NCBI GenBank assembly: GCA_018303575.1
Contig: JAGVXW010000002.1
Location: 1-17,639 of the forward strand
DNA: 17,639 nt
Direction of reading: 5' to 3'
DNA from: Candidatus Woesearchaeota archaeon
GTDB taxonomy: Archaea > Nanobdellota > Nanobdellia > Woesearchaeales > WJIZ01
In this document: in pieces, positions 13,550-17,639 of the stretch
Layout: every line of letters starts with the position of its first letter
Position numbering within the stretch: the stretch's first letter is position 1
The notes under the pieces: generated by a model
Database searches by the model: none
Told to the model about the DNA's origin: nothing
What the model saw: only the letters and a program-made list of their open reading frames with translations
Translations under genes and position numbers: made by a program

Positions 13550-13560
13550 AGTACAGAACA

Positions 13561-13902
13561 ATGCATAACGACAATAGGAGAGGCGGTTTCAACGGCGGGG
13601 GATTTGTTCCGGTCAAGGTGGACCAGGAACTGGACGTGAAGATAGAGGCGGTCGGCGCGAAGGGCGACGGCATCGCCAAAGTGCAGGGATTCGTCCTGTT
13701 CGTCCCCGGCGTCAAGGAAGGGGAGGAAGTGCACATCAAGGTCACGAAAGTGCTCAGGAACGTCGGCTTCGCCGAAGTGATGGGCAAGGCCACAGGCGCT
13801 GTGGGAGCAACCCCCAAGCCTGAGCCTCAGGAGCCGCAGGACACCGAGAACTTCGGCGAGGACTCCCAGGAGTCTGACGATTCCGGGGATTTGGAGCAGT
13901 AA
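13561..13902 (+). CDS. TRAM-domain RNA-binding protein
   Basis: This 113-residue protein has a basic, Gly/Arg-containing N terminus (MHNDNRRGGFNGGGF). A TRAM domain spans about residues 17-78: VDQELDVKIEAVGAKGDGIA, FVLFVPGVKEGEEVHIKV and a final strand FAEVMG. A disordered acidic tail of about 35 residues follows, rich in Glu, Asp, Pro and Gln. Stand-alone TRAM proteins are common in archaea and act as RNA chaperones, some cold-induced. The acidic tail is longer than in minimal members and could modulate RNA affinity. Unlike most genes here it has a leader with GGAG upstream of the ATG and marked dyad symmetry around the predicted transcription start, suggesting regulated expression. rpsB follows 100 bases downstream. 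Confidence 0.92.
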   Translation: MHNDNRRGGFNGGGFVPVKVDQELDVKIEAVGAKGDGIAKVQGFVLFVPGVKEGEEVHIKVTKVLRNVGFAEVMGKATGAVGATPKPEPQEPQDTENFGEDSQESDDSGDLEQ

Positions 13903-13905
13903 GCT

Positions 13906-13919
13906 CCTTTTTTCCTTTT
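13906..13919 (+). terminator. T-rich terminator after the TRAM gene
   Basis: TCCTTTTTTCCTTTT follows the TRAM stop codon. It is probably leaky or partial, since rpsB lies just downstream with its own TATA-like box. Confidence 0.5.
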
Positions 13920-13920
13920 C

Positions 13921-13928
13921 ATTAAAAA
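13921..13928 (+). promoter_or_regulatory. TATA-like box for rpsB
   Basis: ATTAAAAA is centred 26.5 bases before A13951, two bases ahead of the first leader hairpin. The predicted leader is about 52 bases. Confidence 0.45.
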
Positions 13929-13934
13929 CCGAAG

Positions 13935-13997
13935 GCAAGGCTGATACTGAAACCTTGCGCAAGGCCCGGGTGAGGTGATAAAAACCCCGGGCGGTGA
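13935..13997 (+). promoter_or_regulatory. rpsB leader with tandem and alternative hairpins
   Basis: CCTTGCGCAAGG (13953-13964) is a perfect 12-base palindrome. It is followed by GCCCGGG (13964-13970) pairing with CCCGGGC (13986-13992); the loop displays GAGGTGAT, a perfect anti-16S match, but 23 bases from the ATG. A further GCAAGG (13935-13940) could compete for CCTTGC in read-through RNA from the TRAM gene. The working Shine-Dalgarno site is probably GGTGA (13993-13997), just outside the second stem. Confidence 0.5.
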
Positions 13998-14002
13998 AGC
14001 AC

Positions 14003-14602
14003 ATGAGCGAAGAACAACTGCTTATTTCCCAAGAGGAGTACCTCAAGTCTGGCATCCACATCGGCACCAAGTTCAAGACCAAGTACATGGCGAACTTCAT
14101 CTATAAAACGAGACCTGACGGGCTTTCGGTGCTGAATCTGCAGAAGATTGACGAGCGGATCTCGCTCGCGGCCAATCTCTTGGCGCTCTACAAGCCGGAG
14201 GACATCCTGATCGTGTCCAGGCGGGAGAACTCGTGGAAGGCCGTGAACGCTTTCGCCAAGGTTACTGGCGTGAAAGCGTTCGCGGGAAGGTATATGCCCG
14301 GGATATTAACGAACCCGAAATTGCGGACGTTCATCGAGACGAAGATTCTTCTCGTAACTGATTCCTGGCCTGACCGGAACGCGATCGCGGACGCGAACAA
14401 GATCGGCATCCCGGTTGTGGCTTTGTGCGACACGAACAATCAGTCGAACTTCATCGATTTGGTTGTGCCGTGCAACAACAAGGGCAAGAAGAGCCTCGGA
14501 TTGCTGTTCTGGCTCCTTGCGCGGGAATATCTGGTGAAGCGCGGGGCGATCCCGAACAAGGAAGCGTTCACCGAGCCGATGGATAATTTCATGGAAGAGT
14601 GA
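14003..14602 (+). CDS. rpsB: 30S ribosomal protein S2, archaeal type
   Basis: This 199-residue small-subunit protein (uS2) has the archaeal features SGIHIGTKFKTKYM near the N terminus, FIYKTRPDGLSVLNLQKIDE, FAGRYMPGILTNP, LVTDSWPDRNAI and GIPVVALCDTNNQ, followed by VPCNNKGKKSLGLLFWLLAR. The length is normal for the archaeal family. ATG at 14003 is preferred over an in-frame GTG at 13994 because GGTGA ends five bases before it and the family N terminus fits. It follows the TRAM gene on the same strand. The leader between them contains strong dyad symmetries, so feedback control of the kind seen for many ribosomal proteins is plausible but unproven here. Confidence 0.97.
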   Translation: MSEEQLLISQEEYLKSGIHIGTKFKTKYMANFIYKTRPDGLSVLNLQKIDERISLAANLLALYKPEDILIVSRRENSWKAVNAFAKVTGVKAFAGRYMPGILTNPKLRTFIETKILLVTDSWPDRNAIADANKIGIPVVALCDTNNQSNFIDLVVPCNNKGKKSLGLLFWLLAREYLVKRGAIPNKEAFTEPMDNFMEE

Positions 14603-14603
14603 G

Positions 14604-14616
14604 GGGGGCTTTTTTG
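14604..14616 (+). terminator. T-run terminator after rpsB
   Basis: GGGGGGCTTTTTT immediately follows the rpsB stop codon. Confidence 0.6.
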
Positions 14617-14644
14617 TTGATTGCTAAAATCCGATAGTTCGCTT

Positions 14645-14650
14645 TAAAAA
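14645..14650 (-). terminator. T6 terminator of the small minus-strand gene
   Basis: On the minus strand, TTTTTT occurs about 17 bases after the TAA at 14669-14667, facing the rpsB terminator. Confidence 0.5.
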
Positions 14651-14666
14651 AGAGGATGATAGTGAA

Positions 14667-14789
14667 TTACAGCTTACCAATAGCTTCCAGGATTTTCTCA
14701 TGTCCCTTAATAAGCGACTTGAACTTGTTAAGCCCGTCCACTACAATCTTGCTTTTTTCCTCATCGCTCAAATGCTCTGATGGCGCCAT
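14667..14789 (-). CDS. 40-residue ORF, C-terminal part of a small helical protein
   Basis: ATG at 14789 opens a 40-codon frame, MAPSEHLSDEEKSKIVVDGL onward, ending in HEKILEAIGKL. It is a regular amphipathic helical sequence of the quality expected for coding DNA. It could be translated by itself, with GGAG ten bases upstream on an mRNA starting at 14847. More likely it is the out-of-frame second half of the composite gene described separately, because the only correctly spaced TATA box serves the ATG at 14847. No family name can be given. Confidence 0.4.
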   Translation of the reverse strand: MAPSEHLSDEEKSKIVVDGLNKFKSLIKGHEKILEAIGKL

Positions 14790-14847
14790 TTTTTATCCAC
14801 TCCCTTATCTCTTCATGAGTATAGTAATTCTCACGAATTCCTTGCAT
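14667..14847 (-). pseudogene. Small helical-protein gene with apparent +1 frameshift in an A6 run
   Basis: A TATA box at 14869-14876 is spaced for leaderless initiation at ATG 14847. That frame reads MQGIRENYYTHEEIREWIKN, then a short tail, and stops after 28 codons at 14761. The frame offset by one continues smoothly as APSEHLSDEEKSKIVVDGLN to IGKL. Removing one A from the A6 run at 14794-14789 joins the two into a coherent 59-residue all-helical protein, EIREWIK-MAPSEHLSDEEK. Explanations are a sequencing or assembly indel, a genuine inactivating mutation, programmed +1 shifting, or two overlapping genes. It follows gpsA by 55 bases but has its own promoter. Confidence 0.55.
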
Positions 14848-14868
14848 CGCTTTAACTAAATGAATCGC

Positions 14869-14876
14869 ATATAAAT
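14869..14876 (-). promoter_or_regulatory. TATA box for the small frameshifted gene
   Basis: Minus-strand ATTTATAT is centred 25.5 bases before the ATG at 14847. Confidence 0.6.
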
Positions 14877-14902
14877 GTTTCCTTGACGCTCTCTTGAAGA
14901 TT

Positions 14903-15880
14903 CTAAATCAGCTCCTTCAAGTCCTTGATCGCATCCTTTAATTTCTTCTTTTCAAACAGAACGCGATACATTTGCGTCGTCAAAGGAAGATTGAGATTCT
15001 CCCTTTCCGCGAACTCATGGAGCGCCTTGCACGTGAAGATGCCTTCCGCGACCATGCCGCGCATCTCCTTCTGGATCGCCTCGGAGTCCAGGCCCTTCGC
15101 GATGAGGAGGCCGGCCTTCCTGTTGCGGCTGTGCTGAGAGGTGCAGGTTGCCACAAGATCACCGACGCCGGCGAGGCCGTAGAACGTTTCTTCCCTTGCT
15201 CCAAGATGCCTGCCGACGCGGATCATCTCGCGCAACCCTAACGTGACGAGAGAGCCGGTCGCGTTGTCGCCCATGCCCAGACCGGCGATGATGCCTGTGG
15301 CGATGGCGGTGATGTTCTTCACTGCTCCGGCGATCTCCAGGCCGATGACATCATCGTGCTTGTACACTTTGAAATAATCCGTGTCAAAGAGCTTCTTCAG
15401 CAGCTCCAGATCGGCGGTTTCTGACGCGATTACCGTCGCGGTGAGGATCTTCCTGCTCACTTCCTCCGCATGGTTGGGACCGGAGAGCACCGCGATTTTG
15501 GCTTGCGGAATCTCCTCTTTGAGCACTTCTGACATCCGCTTGAAGCTGTGGAGCTCAATCCCTTTTGCGACATTCATAATGGTGGGGGATTTCACAAGAG
15601 GAGAGATTTGTTTTGCGGTCTGCCTGAGGAACTGCGAGGGGATTGCTGTGACGATGATTTCGGCCTTCGAAAGGGCATCGTTCAGACTGCCTGTCACTTT
15701 CAGCTTTGAAGAGAGCCTGACGCCGGGAAGGTATTGGATGTTCTCCCGCTTGTCCTGAATTGTGGAGATGACCTCATTTTCCCGGGCCCACAGGATGACC
15801 TCATCCTTCGGATTGTTCTCAGTGAGCAGATTCGCGAGCGTCGTGCCCCAGCTGCCAGCCCCAAGTATTGCGATTTTCAT
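14903..15880 (-). CDS. gpsA: NAD(P)-dependent glycerol-3-phosphate dehydrogenase, GpsA type
   Basis: This 325-residue protein reduces dihydroxyacetone phosphate to sn-glycerol 3-phosphate (or the reverse). The Rossmann motif GAGSWGT (7-13), NVAKG (103-107, K106), SGPNHAEEV (133-141), GAVKNI (185-190, catalytic K188) and GVGDLVATCTSQHSRNRKAG (238-257) are all diagnostic of bacterial/eukaryotic GpsA. Length is normal and all key residues are present. It is not the archaeal glycerol-1-phosphate dehydrogenase, which is an unrelated family. The ATG overlaps the stop of the upstream plsC-like gene (ATGA), with GAGG just before it, so it is the third gene of a tight plsC-plsC-gpsA operon. Confidence 0.97.
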   Translation of the reverse strand: MKIAILGAGSWGTTLANLLTENNPKDEVILWARENEVISTIQDKRENIQYLPGVRLSSKLKVTGSLNDALSKAEIIVTAIPSQFLRQTAKQISPLVKSPTIMNVAKGIELHSFKRMSEVLKEEIPQAKIAVLSGPNHAEEVSRKILTATVIASETADLELLKKLFDTDYFKVYKHDDVIGLEIAGAVKNITAIATGIIAGLGMGDNATGSLVTLGLREMIRVGRHLGAREETFYGLAGVGDLVATCTSQHSRNRKAGLLIAKGLDSEAIQKEMRGMVAEGIFTCKALHEFAERENLNLPLTTQMYRVLFEKKKLKDAIKDLKELI

Positions 15881-16515
15881 TCGTCCTCGAATGGATACTC
15901 TGTTTTCGCGAGTTTCGCGATCTCGCGCATCAGGCTGTTGGTTGCTGCCCTCAATTGCGCTTTCGTCGGCTGCTTGCGGCTTGTGAATTCCATTGGCTTC
16001 CCGATGTTTAAATCGCTTTTCCTTTTTCCCCTCGGGAGCATCCTTCCTTTGGGCTGCGTGTAAAACGTGTTCGTGATGCCCATCGGGATGACGGGAACAC
16101 GAGCCTGGATCGCAAGCCTTACAGCTCCGGTCTTGGCCCGGTTCAATTTTCCCGTGAGCGTGCGCGTGCCTTCAGGATACATCATGATCCATTCCCCTTT
16201 CCTGAGCAGGGAAGCGGCTTTCTCAAGCGCCTCCTGGCCTCCGGCTTCACGATCCAATGGGATGGCGCCCACATAGGTATGCCAGAGCCATTGGAGAGGG
16301 TCGGAGAAATGCTCCTTCTTGGCGAGGGAGCGGGGCACCTTGTGGAAATGCTTCGCGAAATAATACCCTACGAAAAGGTGGTCCAAGTATGAAGAATGGT
16401 TGGCGCAGAAGATCGCGCCTCCCTTCGGCACATTTTCCGCTCCTGTGCAGGCGCCGAGCCACTTCCTATATAGGAGGCCGACCAGGAATCTTGCGACCGG
16501 ATAGCTACCAGCCAT
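15877..16515 (-). CDS. PlsC-type 1-acyl-sn-glycerol-3-phosphate acyltransferase, copy 1
   Basis: This 212-residue protein of the LPLAT/PlsC family transfers an acyl group to a lysophospholipid-type acceptor. Motif I is NHSSYLD (39-45), with catalytic H40 and D45; YVGAIPLDRE (81-90) corresponds to motif II and YPEGTRT (113-119) to motif III; VPVIPMGI (140-147) is motif IV. The N terminus is hydrophobic (VARFLVGLLY), consistent with membrane association. ATG at 16515 is preferred to an in-frame GTG at 16545. It overlaps the end of the upstream paralogue by 11 bases and ends inside the gpsA start, so translation of the three genes is probably coupled. Confidence 0.92.
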   Translation of the reverse strand: MAGSYPVARFLVGLLYRKWLGACTGAENVPKGGAIFCANHSSYLDHLFVGYYFAKHFHKVPRSLAKKEHFSDPLQWLWHTYVGAIPLDREAGGQEALEKAASLLRKGEWIMMYPEGTRTLTGKLNRAKTGAVRLAIQARVPVIPMGITNTFYTQPKGRMLPRGKRKSDLNIGKPMEFTSRKQPTKAQLRAATNSLMREIAKLAKTEYPFEDE

Positions 16516-17158
16516 AGGACTGCCCCGCCAGTTTTGCAATTTCACGCATGATTGTCCGCGTCACAGCCTGCAAGGTCTTAGGATCATCCTTGCCGGCAAA
16601 GCGCTTGAAAGTTAAGGGTGCGCCAATGCGCATCTCGGCGCGCCTGAACCTCGGGAAAACAGCGCCTTTGGGCATGATCTCGTATGAGTCGGCGATGCCG
16701 ACGGGCACGACCGGCACTTGGGAGGCCAGGGCAACCCTCGCGACCCCGGTCTTGGCTTTTTGGAGCTTTCCGTCGGGGCTTCTCCCGCCTTCCGGGAAAA
16801 CGGCGAAGAGGTGGCCCTTCTTCAATCCCATTGCCGCTTCTGCGAAGGCCTTATCGTTCGTCTTTCTCCGGCGCTCCTCGTCCGGCACGTCCTTAGCCAC
16901 GTCCACCGGAATGCAGTTGTAATGATACAGGAATTTCCTGAGGAAGAAGCTCTTGTAATAGCGCGAGTTCACGAAGATGTGCATCTCCCGATCTGTCAGG
17001 GGAATAAATGTGCAAGGGACAAAGAGGTCATCGAGATAAGAAGAATGGTTCGCGGCGACGATATACGGCGGCTCCGGCAGCCTGTCGAGGCCCTGGACAG
17101 GCTTGAGCCACAGCTTCGCGAACGGCGCGATGATCGCCCTGCCGAAGAGATGCACCAT
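16505..17158 (-). CDS. PlsC-type acyltransferase, copy 2 (first gene of operon)
   Basis: This 217-residue LPLAT-family paralogue is of similar size to its downstream neighbour. NHSSYLDD (37-44) supplies catalytic H38 and D43, CIPVDVAKD (82-90) is the motif II region, FPEGGRSPDG (121-130) is a motif III variant (EGGRS rather than EGTRS), and VPVVPVGI is motif IV. Both copies end alike, in an MREIAKLA helix, indicating duplication. Two copies could act at different acyl positions or on different acceptors; which is unknown. A TATA box 25.5 bases upstream of the ATG makes this the leaderless first gene of the plsC-plsC-gpsA operon. Confidence 0.92.
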   Translation of the reverse strand: MVHLFGRAIIAPFAKLWLKPVQGLDRLPEPPYIVAANHSSYLDDLFVPCTFIPLTDREMHIFVNSRYYKSFFLRKFLYHYNCIPVDVAKDVPDEERRRKTNDKAFAEAAMGLKKGHLFAVFPEGGRSPDGKLQKAKTGVARVALASQVPVVPVGIADSYEIMPKGAVFPRFRRAEMRIGAPLTFKRFAGKDDPKTLQAVTRTIMREIAKLAGQSYGW

Positions 17159-17179
17159 GGGCGTGCATGCGTCGGGCGC

Positions 17180-17187
17180 TTTTTAAA
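17180..17187 (-). promoter_or_regulatory. TATA box of the plsC-plsC-gpsA operon
   Basis: Minus-strand TTTAAAAA is centred 25.5 bases before the ATG at 17158. Confidence 0.65.
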
Positions 17188-17246
17188 GGTTACTGGGAAA
17201 AATTCGGCACAAGATGCCCGCGCATTCCTGCCGCAATTATGAGAGA

Positions 17247-17255
17247 TTTTATATA
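17247..17255 (+). promoter_or_regulatory. TATA box that decides the cupin gene start
   Basis: TTTTATATA is centred 26.5-27.5 bases before the ATG at 17278, ruling against the upstream in-frame ATG at 17167. Confidence 0.6.
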
Positions 17256-17277
17256 CGGGAAACGCGCAGGAAGGGAT

Positions 17278-17541
17278 ATGCAGCCGAAAATCCACAAGGC
17301 GACGGCGGAAGAGAAGGAGCGGGCGAAGGCCTGGCCCATCTGGGAGAAGGAGGAGAGCGACTTCCCCTGGACCTATGACGAGGAGGAGATCTGCTATTTC
17401 CTTGAGGGCGAAGTGGAACTGACGAATGAAGAGGGAAAGCGCTTCAAGTTCGGCAAGGGGGATTTTGTTATTTTTCCGAAAGGGATGCGCTGCAAGTGGC
17501 ACGTCAAGAAGAACGTGAAAAAGCATTATACTTTTAGGTAA
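17278..17541 (+). CDS. Small cupin protein, Cupin_3 / ureidoglycine-hydrolase-like
   Basis: This 87-residue single-domain protein opens MQPKIHKATAEEKERAKAWP. It then shows the cupin_3 pattern: W-P-W-x-Y-D-E-E-E, CYFLEGEVELTNEEGKRFKF, GKGDFVIFPKGMRCKWHV and the closing KHYTF. This group is a compact beta barrel with an E-E-x-x-Y/F-L-E-G first motif and a GDxxxxPxG second motif. Metal binding is possible, but the canonical His pair is absent from motif 1, so an enzymatic role is uncertain and a ligand-binding role is as likely. The start is fixed by the TATA box; the frame upstream to 17167 is probably untranslated and overlaps the plsC promoter. It is divergent from the plsC-gpsA operon. Confidence 0.88.
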   Translation: MQPKIHKATAEEKERAKAWPIWEKEESDFPWTYDEEEICYFLEGEVELTNEEGKRFKFGKGDFVIFPKGMRCKWHVKKNVKKHYTFR

Positions 17542-17542
17542 C

Positions 17543-17618
17543 AAAAACTCGCCACTCGGAGCTATCTCCGGCCTAAAGGCCGAAGCTTTACGCTCCTCGT
17601 TTCTGAAGGCGAGTTTTT
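17543..17618. terminator. Large inverted-repeat element, probably a bidirectional terminator
   Basis: AAAAACTCGCC (17543-17553) is perfectly complementary to GGCGAGTTTTT (17608-17618). Inside are two further perfect hairpins: CGGAG/CTCCG (17557-17561, 17566-17570) with a CTAT loop and CGGCC/GGCCG (17569-17573, 17578-17582) with a TAAA loop. They share two bases, so the inner one must fray if both form. The T5 run at each 3' end on either strand fits a terminator for convergent genes, starting two bases after the cupin stop codon. The branching is more elaborate than a simple terminator needs, so a small RNA or repeat element is an alternative. Confidence 0.55.
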
Positions 17619-17639
17619 GGGACTGAAAATTCGCGCTTA

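Noticed and set aside
13941..13950. CTGATACTGA in the rpsB leader as a box C/D or k-turn site for L7Ae
   Set aside because: The GA pairs do not line up with a proper three-base bulge, extra A residues interrupt the stem, and the segment is upstream of the predicted transcript start.
14789..14797. A AAA AAT as a -1 programmed frameshift heptamer in the small gene
   Set aside because: The heptamer is in the right register, but a -1 shift leads to a stop after a few codons. The coherent continuation requires +1.
16718..17544. Frames of 174 (+) and 182 (-) codons opposite the plsC-like and cupin genes
   Set aside because: Both overlap genes with clear motifs and lack correctly spaced promoters.
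1..17639. CRISPR arrays, insertion sequences, prophage and tRNA genes
   Set aside because: Reading both strands showed no spaced direct repeats, transposase or integrase motifs, or tRNA T-loop plus acceptor-stem signatures.

Overview
The window is archaeal chromosomal DNA, most likely from a small-genome lineage such as a DPANN (Woesearchaeota-like) archaeon. The archaeal call rests on an archaeal SRP RNA, an archaeal/eukaryotic-type tryptophanyl-tRNA synthetase, an archaeal-length ribosomal protein S2, a single-domain TRAM protein, a COG1325-type RNA-binding protein, a presenilin-family protease, and TATA boxes centred about 26 bases upstream of most start codons. The finer placement is inference. 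No phage, insertion sequence, CRISPR array or tRNA gene was seen.

Layout. 1-1831: two divergent genes, an unknown protein cut by the window edge and a divergent fold-type-II PLP-like protein. 1880-2173: a small helical protein. 5384-2180 (minus strand): a COG1325-type RNA-binding protein, an orphan membrane/coiled-coil protein, ribulose-phosphate 3-epimerase, TrpRS and a two-helix membrane protein; the last three look co-transcribed. 5459-9016: an orphan protein, a small winged-helix-like protein, an unknown protein with a possible Tat signal, a presenilin/SPP-like intramembrane protease and an RNase Z-like metallo-beta-lactamase (MBL) protein. 9138-10835: a 565-residue orphan. 10866-11138: SRP RNA. 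11223-13386: a YycJ-like MBL hydrolase and a leucine/phenylalanine/valine dehydrogenase. 13561-14602: TRAM protein and ribosomal protein S2. 17158-14667 (minus strand): two PlsC-type acyltransferases, GpsA and a small frameshifted gene. 17278-17541: a cupin protein, followed by a long inverted repeat.

The genes are tightly packed. About fifteen start codons lie 24-28 bases from the centre of a TATA-like box, implying leaderless mRNAs, and several boxes sit inside or against the stop codon of the preceding gene. This rule revises several starts to internal Met codons. TRAM and rpsB are exceptions: their predicted mRNAs have leaders that begin at a stem-loop. SRP RNA is a third transcript whose TATA-predicted 5' base falls exactly on its terminal helix.

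The most notable content is the overlapping plsC-plsC-gpsA cluster. It encodes enzymes associated with bacterial-type sn-glycerol-3-phosphate ester lipids, yet lies in an archaeal genome. Other points of interest are the hairpin leaders of TRAM and rpsB, a 59-codon gene apparently broken in an A6 run, a PLP-fold protein with altered signature motifs, an MBL protein with HxHxHH in place of HxHxDH, and several unrecognised orphan genes.
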